Below, in pieces: positions 15,014 to 23,608 of a stretch of 23,645 nucleotides of DNA (the stretch's first letter is position 1; the number at the start of each line of letters is the position of its first letter). The DNA lies in NCBI GenBank assembly GCA_910584325.1, contig CAJTZH010000039.1, positions 1 to 23,645 on the forward strand, written 5' to 3'. Source of the stretch: an uncultured Lachnospiraceae bacterium (GTDB taxonomy: Bacteria > Bacillota > Clostridia > Lachnospirales > Lachnospiraceae). Position numbers and translations under genes: made by a program. The notes under the pieces were generated by a model. The model was not told where the DNA came from. It was given only the letters and a program-made list of their open reading frames with translations, and made no database searches.

Positions 15014-15043
15014 ATTGGGACTGAATTTTTCAGTCCCAATTTT
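15014..15043 (+). terminator. Terminator after 6S RNA
   Basis: The arms ATTGGGACTGA (15014-15024) and TCAGTCCCAAT (15030-15040) pair perfectly with a 5-nt loop, followed by a short T tract. The next start codon is only 17 nt beyond it, so transcription of that gene must begin upstream and read through. Confidence 0.88.
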
Positions 15044-15060
15044 AAGTTAGAGGGAAGAGT

Positions 15061-17286
15061 ATGGATAAGAAAAAGATAATATTAATTTTAAGTTTACTGA
15101 TTGTGATTCTGGCAGCGGTGAGCATTTATCTGATTACACAAATTGTCGGAGGCACTCCCGATTATGAGTGCATTACCAACGGCGAAGCGGCAAAGATGGT
15201 GCTTGCGCTGGAAGAGGATTTTGAGAGTCTCACATATCAGGAACCGGACAGTGCTGTTAAAGATTATCTGAAAGCGGCGGTCGATAAGGGAATTATGGCG
15301 GATTGTAAGGCGGAAGATAATCTGACGAATAAAAATCTGCTGCACATTATGAAGTATTATGGTGTGGAACAGAGCCTGTTTGAAAATCTGGACATAAAAT
15401 GGAAAAGGAAAAACAGAGCGGTTTCCGAAGAAAACTGGTTTGTTATTTACGATTATATCAGGGAGTACAGACCGGGAGGAAGTATTGCCTTAAAAGAGCT
15501 GACCATTGTGGCGACACCTGGTAATATGGAAGGTGTTCCGGCATGGACGGCATTTACCGACGACGGCGTGTATACATTTTACAATCTGTTTCTTGACGGC
15601 TATATGGATAACCGGATTCTTGCCTACACCAGAGGGCAGGAGATTCTGGCGTTAAAAGAGGTTGTAAGCACACAAGTAGTTTATCGCAATGCGTGGATAT
15701 ATGAGGGAAACAGTAATGTGATTAAAACATACATTGACGGAATCGACCGTATATTTTATCCGGAAGGACTTTCTTCCGAAGTCAGCGGCGTGCTGGCGGA
15801 TATCCATCTGGCGGAAGGCGTCATGACTGGTATTGAAATTAAGACCGATACCATAAACGGTAAGGTGCTTTCCGTCACCAATGATTATGTAGAGATTGAA
15901 GGGTATGGAAGAGTGCCTTTTGATAAAGACTACCGTCTGTATAAGAATTACGGCGGATTTTCCCAGATTGGTTACAGCGACATTCTGGTAGGTTACGAAT
16001 TGCAGGATTTTATTGTCGCGGAAGGGAAAATCTGCGGCGCCATTGTTCTTTATCCGTTCGAGGTGCAGGATATCCGTATCATTTTGCGTAATACAGGATT
16101 TGAGAGCATTTACCATGAAAGTGTGGAAGTAACGTGCGACGGCGATTTTTATGTGATGTCGGGAGCCGATTTATCCAATGTGGTTACGCTTGCGGCAGGC
16201 GATAGTTTTTCTCTTGAAAGCGACAGCGAGTTAATCCGCGAAGGACGTATCCGTATCGCGCCGGTTAAGAATACAGATAAAATTGTGATTAACACGATTG
16301 AGCGCAGCCAGGGGAATCCTGCTTATCCGGGATTTTTGGAAATATCCGCCGATGAAACGGGTCTATATATTGTCAATGAAGTGAACCTCGAGCAGTATCT
16401 TAAACTCGTTGTTCCGAGTGAAATGCCGGCAAGCTACGGCGTGGAACCGGCAAAAGTACAGGCGGTCTGCGCCAGAAGTTACGCGTATAATCAGCTTCTC
16501 AATAACGATTATATGGAGTATGGCGCGCACATTGACGACAGCACATGGTATCAGGTTTACAATAATACCATGGAATACAGCTCTTCCAGTCAGGCGGTAG
16601 ACGATACCTGCGGGCAGGTAATGACCGTAAATGGCGATGTTATCACGGCATATTACTACTCCACATCCTGCGGACACGGAAGCGACATTGCCATCTGGGG
16701 GCAGGAACCCGGTACTTGTTCTTACATAACGGCGCATTCGATTAATCCCGATAATGCGTATGTGGATTTAACGTCCAATGAGGCATTTTACGAATTTATC
16801 ACGAATAAAAACAAGGCGGATTTTGATTCGGAATTTGCGCTGTACCGTTGGAAAACGTATCTGACAATGGAAGAAATCAACGGGTACTATAAGAATAAGG
16901 CAAATGTCGGCGAGATTACTTCGATAAGCGTAATAGAGCGTCTGGCAGGCGGTTCCGTCAATCAGGTTGTTGTCGAAGGAACAAAAGGAACATATCTTGC
17001 CGAGGGAGAAATGAGCGCGCGTAAATTTTTCGGGGACGCCGCGATAGAATGGACCAATAACAATGATAAAACATTTACTATGGGTTCTCTGCCAAGCGGA
17101 TTTTTTGCGCTGAATCCTGTTTACGAAAAGAATAAACTGGCAGGATATGAGATCATCGGCGGAGGGTACGGACATGGGCTTGGCATGAGCCAGAACGGCG
17201 CGTACCAGATGACGAAAGAAGGGTATTCCTATGAGGATATTTTAAAATTTTTCTATCAGGGAATTGAAATTACAAGTCTGTATTAA
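15061..17286 (+). CDS. Large SpoIID/LytB-domain cell-wall protein
   Basis: SpoIID is a lytic transglycosylase acting on denuded peptidoglycan glycans; LytB-type relatives act as amidase enhancers. This protein has 741 residues, about twice the length of SpoIID. Residues about 6-27 form a membrane anchor or uncleaved signal. About 30-430 is an extracytoplasmic region I do not recognise. The SpoIID domain is C-terminal: LVVPSEMPASYG with Glu454 at the catalytic position, AVCARSYAYNQLL, the YYYSTSCGHGSD segment with Cys and His that may hold metal, and the GGYGHGLGMSQNGAYQM signature near 700-716. It starts after GAGGGAAG. Its length and extra domain suggest a vegetative wall function as likely as a sporulation one. 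Its end interlocks with the convergent YihY gene. No promoter of its own was seen between the 6S terminator and the start. Confidence 0.9.
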   Translation: MDKKKIILILSLLIVILAAVSIYLITQIVGGTPDYECITNGEAAKMVLALEEDFESLTYQEPDSAVKDYLKAAVDKGIMADCKAEDNLTNKNLLHIMKYYGVEQSLFENLDIKWKRKNRAVSEENWFVIYDYIREYRPGGSIALKELTIVATPGNMEGVPAWTAFTDDGVYTFYNLFLDGYMDNRILAYTRGQEILALKEVVSTQVVYRNAWIYEGNSNVIKTYIDGIDRIFYPEGLSSEVSGVLADIHLAEGVMTGIEIKTDTINGKVLSVTNDYVEIEGYGRVPFDKDYRLYKNYGGFSQIGYSDILVGYELQDFIVAEGKICGAIVLYPFEVQDIRIILRNTGFESIYHESVEVTCDGDFYVMSGADLSNVVTLAAGDSFSLESDSELIREGRIRIAPVKNTDKIVINTIERSQGNPAYPGFLEISADETGLYIVNEVNLEQYLKLVVPSEMPASYGVEPAKVQAVCARSYAYNQLLNNDYMEYGAHIDDSTWYQVYNNTMEYSSSSQAVDDTCGQVMTVNGDVITAYYYSTSCGHGSDIAIWGQEPGTCSYITAHSINPDNAYVDLTSNEAFYEFITNKNKADFDSEFALYRWKTYLTMEEINGYYKNKANVGEITSISVIERLAGGSVNQVVVEGTKGTYLAEGEMSARKFFGDAAIEWTNNNDKTFTMGSLPSGFFALNPVYEKNKLAGYEIIGGGYGHGLGMSQNGAYQMTKEGYSYEDILKFFYQGIEITSLY

Positions 17287-18128
17287 TAAAACTTAGCATG
17301 GAACCGTGGCAGGTGAATAATCTTTTTCTCGATAAAGGTGTTCACCTCCGCGCCATAAAAGACGATGGAAATGCAAAAATAAAGCCAGAGCATCGCGAAT
17401 ACGATTGTCGCAAGGCTTCCATACATGTTTGTAAAATTAGAGGACTGGTTGACATATAGAGAATACACAAATGAGAATACCTGCCAGCCGATACCTGCAA
17501 AAATAGCGCCCGGAAGCTCTCGTATCAGGGAACTTTTGCGGTCGGGAACATATTTATACAGAAACATAAAAAATAACGTTAAAAGACACTGCACCAGAAG
17601 CGTCTTGTAGCGCAGAAGCTGACCGATTACGATATTAATCACGGGAAATGTTTCCTGCGTCACGTTCAGAAGAACATTTCCGAATACGAGCAGTCCGAGG
17701 CAGACAACCATGACAACAAGCAGAATCAGCGTGTAGATACAGGCTTTAATTCTGCGGATAAAATAGTTTCTGGTCTCGGTAATGCCGTAAATGGAGTTGA
17801 GCCCTTCGGCAATGCCAAGAAACGCTTTGCCTGCAACCCACAGCGTTACAACGGCGGTAATGGAGATGAGGGCTGCGGAAGAACGGTAATAAATTTCGTT
17901 CACAATAGAGGAGACAAGCGGGGTCAGCTGGCTTGGGACAATCTGCTCAAACGCGTTTAACAGCATGACCTCCGTAATCGGGGTATACTGAATCAGCGTG
18001 CATAAAAGAATGATGCACGGAATAAAGCTTACCAGAATGAAAAAACAAGACTGCGCGGCGTAGGTGCCGACTTTGTCATTATCTATTTTCTGTGATATGG
18101 TTTTTATAATGAAAAATAAACGTATCAT
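17283..18128 (-). CDS. YihY/BrkB-family integral membrane protein
   Basis: A 281-residue polytopic membrane protein with about six hydrophobic spans. It matches the YihY/virulence-factor BrkB family (once misnamed RNase BN): the N-terminal segment DKVGTYAAQSCFFILVSFIPCIILL, in pieces, carries the family's amphipathic A-x-x-Y-x-F-L pattern, then LWVAGKAFLGIAEGLNSIYG, LLRYKTLLVQCLL, PGAIFAGIGWQVFSFVYSLYV and the closing YGSLATIVFAMLWLYFCISI with YGAEVN. The molecular function of the family is not established. The gene ends at 17283 and overlaps the stop of the SpoIID-like gene by 4 bp in convergent orientation. Its promoter is at 18160-18188 and the ribosome binding site is AGGAC before the ATG at 18128. 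Confidence 0.9.
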   Translation of the reverse strand: MIRLFFIIKTISQKIDNDKVGTYAAQSCFFILVSFIPCIILLCTLIQYTPITEVMLLNAFEQIVPSQLTPLVSSIVNEIYYRSSAALISITAVVTLWVAGKAFLGIAEGLNSIYGITETRNYFIRRIKACIYTLILLVVMVVCLGLLVFGNVLLNVTQETFPVINIVIGQLLRYKTLLVQCLLTLFFMFLYKYVPDRKSSLIRELPGAIFAGIGWQVFSFVYSLYVNQSSNFTNMYGSLATIVFAMLWLYFCISIVFYGAEVNTFIEKKIIHLPRFHAKFY

Positions 18129-18159
18129 AATAAAGTCCTGCCGAGTTTAAGATTATTAT

Positions 18160-18188
18160 ATTATAGGATATGCGGTTCATTCTTGCAA
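18160..18188 (-). promoter_or_regulatory. Promoter of the YihY-family gene
   Basis: On the minus strand TTGCAA (18183-18188) is followed after 17 nt by TATAAT (complement of 18160-18165), about 32 nt upstream of the start codon. The divergent phosphoesterase gene begins at 18207, so both units share this 78-bp gap. Confidence 0.75.
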
Positions 18189-18206
18189 TATTTAAGGAGA
18201 TAAAAA

Positions 18207-19001
18207 GTGAAAAAGTTTATTGTCAGTAAATTTGAAATACATTCCGAAAAGCTTGGCGACGCGTGGAAGAATACACGGATTGTTATGCTCAGTGATTTTC
18301 ACGATAATTCGTACGGACTGAATATGAAGCGGCTCCTTGAAACAATAACGGAACTCGCCCCCGACTATATTATGATTGCGGGAGATATTTATAACGGAGA
18401 CGCCAAATGTGAAAACAAAAATGCGGAAAGCCTGATGCGCTCCCTTGCGGCAAAGTATCCGGTATACTATGGACTTGGCAATCATGAATACAGGATGATG
18501 ATTTATCCAGGCACATATCCGGGGCAGTATGAGCAGTTTGAAAATATGATTGAACAGACAGGCGTTACGCTTTTAAAAAACGAGACGGTCAAAATCAAAA
18601 AGGGAGCTTCTGCTATGGCGGTTCACGGCTTAATGATTGACGCATCTTACTATAAAAAGATGAAACGCAAAGCAATGCCAGGGAATTATATGGAACAGCT
18701 CCTTGGAAAACCGGACGACAGTATGTTTCATGTGTTGCTGGCGCATCACCCGTCTTATTTTGTTCAGTATGCCGCATGGGGCGCCGATTTGGTATTTTCG
18801 GGACACGTTCACGGCGGCATGGCAAGAGTGCCTTTGATTGGCGGCGTGATTGCCCCGAATTACCGGCTGTTTCCCAAGTACGACAGAGGACGCTTTGAGG
18901 AAGGCGGTTCCACGATGATTTTGTCGGCGGGAATCGGAACGCATACAATTAATTTAAGACCATTTAATCCGGCGGAGATTGTGGTGGTAGATTTACAATA
19001 A
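18207..19001 (+). CDS. Calcineurin-like metallophosphoesterase (YkuE type)
   Basis: A 264-residue binuclear-metal phosphoesterase. The start is GTG at 18207, 6 nt after AAGGAGA; there is no better ATG. All five family motifs are present: D30-x-H32 in SDFHDN, MIAGDIYNGD, GLGNHE, LLAHHP and FSGHVHGG. It lacks an obvious cleavable signal peptide or N-terminal membrane span, unlike some YkuE-type members. Substrate cannot be deduced; candidates include lipid-linked or nucleotide phosphodiesters. It is divergent from the YihY gene and 22 nt upstream of the LytTR regulator, with which it is probably co-transcribed. Confidence 0.9.
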   Translation: MKKFIVSKFEIHSEKLGDAWKNTRIVMLSDFHDNSYGLNMKRLLETITELAPDYIMIAGDIYNGDAKCENKNAESLMRSLAAKYPVYYGLGNHEYRMMIYPGTYPGQYEQFENMIEQTGVTLLKNETVKIKKGASAMAVHGLMIDASYYKKMKRKAMPGNYMEQLLGKPDDSMFHVLLAHHPSYFVQYAAWGADLVFSGHVHGGMARVPLIGGVIAPNYRLFPKYDRGRFEEGGSTMILSAGIGTHTINLRPFNPAEIVVVDLQ

Positions 19002-19023
19002 TGGAGAGAAGCGAGGGCGGAAG

Positions 19024-19719
19024 ATGAACGTTGCTATCTGTGAGAATGAAAAATTGTTCTGTGACGCGATAAAAGAATATTGCCGGACGGTACTTTTCGA
19101 TATGGGAGTGTCCTGTGAAATCAGTACCTATTTAAGCGGCATGGAATTTCTGGCGTCGAAAGACATGCTGGATATGTTGTTTCTGGATATTGAAATGCAG
19201 GGGGAAGACGGTTTTGAGACGGCAAAAGAGGTATACGAACAAGAGCCTGATATATTGATTGTATTCGTTACCGCGCGTCAGGAGAAAGTGAAGCAGGCGT
19301 TTCGCGTAAGAGCGTTCCGGTTTCTTGAAAAACCTGTTTTGCAGGAGGAAATCAGAGAGACCCTGCTGGCAGCGGCGCACCATATGTCAAAGCGCGGCGC
19401 TGTTCTGGTGAGGGACGGCGGCGCTGAGATAAAACTGCGGCATAAGGACATTTTATACATAGAATCGCTGGGATGCGGCTGTGCCGTACACGGAAACAAT
19501 ACGCATTATCTGACGGGAAACACCCTGAAATATTATCTGGAATATCTGCATTTACCGGATTTCTTTCAGGTATCAAGAACACACATTGTTTCGATGGAAC
19601 ATGTGGTAAAATTAGATGAACAGTATATATATCTGGATTCGGACGAGAGAATTACGGTTTCGAGAAGACTGCGTAAGAAATGCAGAACCGTTTATAAGGA
19701 ATATCTGGGGATAAAATAA
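19024..19719 (+). CDS. LytTR-family response regulator
   Basis: A 231-residue two-component transcription regulator. The receiver domain (about 1-120) has the acidic pair near the start (CENEK), the phosphoacceptor Asp55 in LFLDIEMQGEDGF, the Thr of VTARQE and the Lys of LEKPV. The C-terminal LytTR DNA-binding domain (about 128-228) shows KDILYIESLGCGCAVH, the TLKYYLEYL segment and FFQVSRTHIVSMEHV, as in AgrA, VirR and LytR. No histidine kinase gene is seen nearby, so its partner is encoded elsewhere or it is an orphan. It starts after GGCGGAAG, 22 nt behind the phosphoesterase. Sites matching the LytTR consensus lie immediately after its stop and upstream of the lectin-lipase gene, the likely target. 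Confidence 0.93.
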   Translation: MNVAICENEKLFCDAIKEYCRTVLFDMGVSCEISTYLSGMEFLASKDMLDMLFLDIEMQGEDGFETAKEVYEQEPDILIVFVTARQEKVKQAFRVRAFRFLEKPVLQEEIRETLLAAAHHMSKRGAVLVRDGGAEIKLRHKDILYIESLGCGCAVHGNNTHYLTGNTLKYYLEYLHLPDFFQVSRTHIVSMEHVVKLDEQYIYLDSDERITVSRRLRKKCRTVYKEYLGIK

Positions 19720-19720
19720 A

Positions 19721-19765
19721 CCGAACGGACAAGCGACCGTTCGTCGGGGAAAAATGACCGTTCAT
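19721..19765 (+). promoter_or_regulatory. Cluster of three LytTR-type binding sites
   Basis: The published LytTR consensus is [TA][AC][CA]GTTN[AG][TG], usually as two direct repeats with a 12-13 bp spacer. ACCGTTCGT lies at 19736-19744 and ACCGTTCAT at 19757-19765; both match fully and the spacer is exactly 12 bp. A third full match, TCCGTTCGG, lies on the opposite strand at 19721-19729, forming an inverted repeat with the first. The last site ends 10 bp before a -35 element (19776). Confidence 0.65.
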
Positions 19766-19775
19766 ACAGAGTGTG

Positions 19776-19805
19776 TTGAAAAGACCTACAGCCAACGTGT
19801 AAAAT
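19776..19805 (+). promoter_or_regulatory. Candidate LytTR-controlled promoter of the lectin-lipase gene
   Basis: TTGAAA (19776-19781) and TAAAAT (19800-19805) are 18 nt apart, directly downstream of the paired LytTR sites. Transcription would start near 19812, inside the 3' arm of the overlapping terminator, so its own transcript would escape that terminator. A further -10-like TACAAT at 19873-19878 could be a second promoter. Confidence 0.5.
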
Positions 19806-19821
19806 TGGAGGTAGGTTTTTT
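19784..19821 (+). terminator. Terminator of the LytTR regulator unit
   Basis: ACCTAC (19784-19789) pairs with GTAGGT (19811-19816), and inside it CCAA (19792-19795) with TTGG (19805-19808). The stem is followed by a T-rich tail (GTTTTTTATTTTTT). It ends the regulator transcript and overlaps the next promoter. Confidence 0.75.
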
Positions 19822-19915
19822 ATTTTTTCAAAAAGGCGGTGGGACAGTTTTAAGTGTTTTTTAGTTATGTGTTACAATGGAAAATAAGGTTAAAGTAAGA
19901 AGGAGAATTTATTTA

Positions 19916-22879
19916 ATGAACAGAATGTACAAGAAGTCGGCGGCGCTATTGATAATGCTGTGCATGATTTTAACGGTAGTTCCAAGTAATGTAAGCGCTA
20001 TGGATGCGCCGAAACAGGATTTGACAGAGAGTGACATCCAGTTTGACGACAGTAGTGAATTGGTGATGTATGGAGACGCGGAAAGGCTTTCGGATGGAAC
20101 GATTCAGCTTACAGATTTGGACATATGGCAATCAGGCAGCGCATGGTAATCCCATCAGATAAAATCAAAAAGCGGATTCAAGACGACATTTTCCTACTGG
20201 GCAGGCGGAGGAAGAAATTTAGCATACGGAGGGGCGGACGGTATTGTATTGACGTTTTCACCCGAGACAGGTCTGGGAAGTAATGGAGAAGATTTGGGAT
20301 TTGTCAAGGGCGCGTTTGGCGTGGAACTGGATTCTTATCATAATGCGTATGACCCGGAAGGGAAGCATATCGCGATTTTAAAGGATTCCACAAGGAACCA
20401 TCTGACCTACAGAACCGACGCGCGGGTGGACGACAGCGAGTGGCATACGCTGACGGTGACGTATAGTGAAAATGTATTAAAAGTGTATCTGGATGACAAT
20501 TTTGCATTATCGTATGATGAAATTGATTTGCCGGATGAATTTTATCTCGGTATCTCGGCGGCTACGGGAGCCGGAAGGAATAAACATCTGATTAAGGATT
20601 TCATTTTTGAGGGAAATGCCAGCGCGGGGAGTTCGTTTGCTGAGGATAACTGCCCGATTATTATTGTGCCGGGCGTGATGGGGAGTCGGTTGTATGATGG
20701 GGATAATCAGGTGTGGAGCCCTAATGGAGCCAATGATAATCTTGCTAAATATCTGCAAATGACAAATGAATTAAGTGTACGAAATAATTATGACGATAAC
20801 GGCGTGCCGCTTAATCAGGCATTGTTAAGTAGCGAAAACCGCGAATATGGCGCTACTGACATATATAAAGGTTTGGTTGAAGGAATTTTAACAAGATTCG
20901 AAAATGATGATTCAAGCTATAGCAGAGGAGTGTATTTTTTCTCTTATGATTTTAGAAAAAGCAGTGCCCAAAGTGCAATGGAATTGGATAAATATATACA
21001 GGCAATTCTTGAAAATAATTCAGAATACAGAAAAGTAGATATTGTTGCACATAGTATGGGTGGTCTTGTGATGTCTGGTTATGTATCAAAATTTGGTACA
21101 GAAAATATAAATAAGATTATTACAGTAGGAACACCTTATGAAGGAGCTCCTAAATTGGAAAATAGTGTTTTAACAAAAGAAGTGTTAGATAATTCTTTTA
21201 AAAATTATTTTTTTAATAAAGGTTTATTTTTATTGGGGCTAAATACTTCATTAAAGGCAAGTTTTCCGGCATTAGCAGAATTGGCACCAACCCGAATGTA
21301 TTTCGATGAAAAGGAAAAGAAGTTTATGAAATATACAGGAGAGGGGATTTTTGCTTATCTGGATTATGAAGGATACCGGGAAATTAATGATAGAATATTT
21401 GGCATTAATAATCAAAATGCAATTAATTTTCATAATAGTATAAAGGACGCTACAGGTTTGAATGTACTCCTTGGAATGGAAAATTCATATTTTGCGGTTG
21501 GCATTAATCAGAAGACGATTGACGGTATTGTATTTAATCTTTAGGGAACATCTGATATAAAAGTTTGGTCTGTACGTTATGATACCAATGGCGACGGTAC
21601 TGTGCCATATGAATCAGCTACAATGATTCAGCAGTTGGAATCATTGCCAAAAGAACGGGTCGGATATTTTGATACGACGCATACAGGACTTGTTCAATAT
21701 GGAAATAAAGATAATATCGAAGGCACAAAAGCGGTCAATTGGATTCTTGATATTCTAAGTTTTGGAGAGAGTGATATTACAAATGACGTAATAGAAAAGA
21801 AAGATTATATCGTAATTCGTGTCGCGTGTCCGGTTGACGTTGTTGTAAAGAAAGACGGAGAACTTTTAAATTCTGATTTGCAGAACTTGTCAGCAGAAAC
21901 CTCGTTTGGCGTGCTGGATTTACTGGGAGAAAATGCGGAAATTAAGATGATGTGTCTGGATGATGATGATTATGAAGTTCTTTTGCATGGAACGGGAGAA
22001 GGCACAATGGATTATACTGTCAGCTATTTTGATGCGGACGGTAATCTAAAGAAAGAGCTTGAATTTACAGATGTATTGATTACAGATGATATGATGATTC
22101 GTACCGGAACAAATCAGTCGGAACTAATTCTGCACGTGGATATGGATAATGACGGGGCATTTGATTATGAGATTTTACCGGATGGCTGTGAACAGGAAGA
22201 AAAGCTGGTAAAAATCAGCGATACGTCTTATCGGTATACAGAAAGTCCGATAGAGATTTATTATGATATTACACCTCATTATGGAACTGTTTATCAGGCA
22301 AATGTAACGGTAAAAAATATATCAGACGAAACAATACATAATTGGGAGCTTTCTTTTGACTTGACAGACGAGATTACAAGTATTTGGAATGGAACGGTTA
22401 CAAATGGTTTCGACGGAGTTGTTGTCAAAAATGCGCAGTATAATCAGGACATCAGAGCGGGTGAGACAATTTCATTTGGATTTATTGCAAGTGGAAATGA
22501 GACCATTCAGATCCCCAGTGAATTTGCATTGTTAAACACTGAGTCCGTGACATCGCAAGAACAATATGATATCATATATACAATTGATGCGGAAAATGGT
22601 ATCGGTTATAATGCGTCAATTACCATTACTAATATATCAGACCGGACATTAGAAGATTGGAAACTGGAATTTGATTTTGAAGATGAAATTGCGAATATTT
22701 GGAACGCGCAGATTATTTCCCATGAAAATGATCATTATGTAGTGGGAAATGTCGAATATAATCAAAATATTGAACCGGGTCATTCCGTCGTAATTGGACT
22801 GATGGTGGAAGAAGGAAGCATTGAGAATATGTTGGAAAATATAATCCTTTATACTATCACCGGAGAAATAAAACAGTAA
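19916..22879 (+). pseudogene. Secreted L-type lectin - LCAT-like lipase - CBM2 protein, two in-frame stops
   Basis: One reading frame of 988 codons holds a coherent modular protein interrupted by TAA at codon 78 (20147-20149) and TAG at codon 543 (21542-21544), with no frameshift. The start ATG at 19916 follows AAGGAGA by 9 nt. Residues 1-28 are a signal peptide (cleavage after NVSA). About 55-235 is an L-type lectin fold (GSAW, GFKTTFSYW, GGADGIVLTF, FGVELDSYHNA). About 242-600 is an LCAT/PDAT-type alpha/beta hydrolase with IIIVPGVMGSRLYD, nucleophile Ser380 in AHSMGG, Asp560 in GDGTVP and His589 in TTHTG. The TAG separates Ser from Asp and His, so no fragment has a full triad. About 770-987 holds two CBM2-like modules (YQANVTVKNISDET..NWEL, ITSIWNG, YNQDIRAGETISFGF; then the second copy). 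The intact parent would be a secreted lipid or glycolipid esterase targeted to glycans. Fragments beginning at 20249 and 21602 have no good ribosome binding site. Confidence 0.8.
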
Positions 22880-22892
22880 GAGGGGTATTTGC

Positions 22893-23486
22893 ATGATTAA
22901 AAAAATAGTTACACTCTCGATAGGTCAAATCATCATGTGGGCGGCAGCATGTCTGGCAGATGTCATTTATCAGCGTCAGATGGATAACGAATTTGCCGGA
23001 ATTATATTTCTTTTTTTAATACCTGTATGTATCCTCGGTATATATTCTATGATGTGGATGTCGGTTAATTTATTTAATAAAGATAAGAAGTTGTTTCAAT
23101 GGATTTTTCAATGTGGAGTATACCTGATAATATGGTGGTTGGAAATAATAATCTTTATGGGGTTGTTTATCTGGGCGCATAAGATGAATAAATGGATAAT
23201 ACCGCAGCGAGGGTGGATTGAAGGTATAACGTATCTTATGTGGTCAATATTAGCAGCAATTATTCCGGCAACTGCGATTATTATGCATATATTAAACAAT
23301 GTAATAAAATGTTTTAAGCAGCATGGGATTATACATAGTGTAATTAATATTTTGTTTGGAATGTGTATAGCTAGTGCAGTGTATTTTGGGATGACAGTAT
23401 ATGCCGCATGGGAATATTATGAAGCCGCTATATTAGTTGCAGGTGCATGTTTCTTTTTCAATTGGTGTTATTACAAAGTACAATAA
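22893..23486 (+). CDS. Uncharacterised membrane protein
   Basis: I do not recognise this 197-residue protein. It begins with ATG at 22893 after GAGGGG and lies 13 nt after the lectin-lipase frame, so the two are probably one transcription unit. It is very hydrophobic with about five to six membrane spans (near 5-23, 35-55, 70-95, 112-133, 145-170 and 175-193) and short, mostly positively charged loops. Tryptophan and aromatic residues are frequent at the span edges. There is no signal peptide, metal motif or known catalytic pattern. It might be an immunity, transport or export helper for the secreted neighbour, but nothing in the sequence shows this. Confidence 0.7.
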   Translation: MIKKIVTLSIGQIIMWAAACLADVIYQRQMDNEFAGIIFLFLIPVCILGIYSMMWMSVNLFNKDKKLFQWIFQCGVYLIIWWLEIIIFMGLFIWAHKMNKWIIPQRGWIEGITYLMWSILAAIIPATAIIMHILNNVIKCFKQHGIIHSVINILFGMCIASAVYFGMTVYAAWEYYEAAILVAGACFFFNWCYYKVQ

Positions 23487-23562
23487 AATATATCTGGGTA
23501 AATGTCCTGTATCCCTTAAAGAAGCAGGGCATGTTTGCTGTCGCCCCTTTGATTATTGATTA

Positions 23563-23608
23563 CAAAAAAGAACCGATAACCGCATTTTTTACTTATGCGT
23601 GTTATCGG
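23563..23608 (-). terminator. Terminator of a minus-strand gene beyond the right edge
   Basis: The arms CCGATAAC (23573-23580) and GTTATCGG (23601-23608), extended by CGCA/TGCG with one bulged base, form a stem. Read on the minus strand it is followed by TTCTTTTTTG, a T tract, whereas the plus strand has none. So it should end a leftward gene outside the window. The rest of 23487-23645 shows no gene. Confidence 0.75.

Noticed and set aside
14757..15043. Riboswitch or attenuator leader of the SpoIID-like gene
   Set aside because: The closing stem and conserved strands fit 6S RNA better, and the terminator has no visible competing antiterminator. It is kept as an alternative only.
20147..21544. 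Genetic-code change or general stop read-through
   Set aside because: Both TAA and TAG act as normal stops for the other genes here (pckA and uppP, and LRR copy 2, respectively), so reassignment is unlikely; local read-through cannot be excluded.
23516..23552. Weak plus-strand hairpin (AGGGC/GCCCCT) as a terminator for the membrane protein
   Set aside because: The stem is short with a long loop and only three Ts follow.
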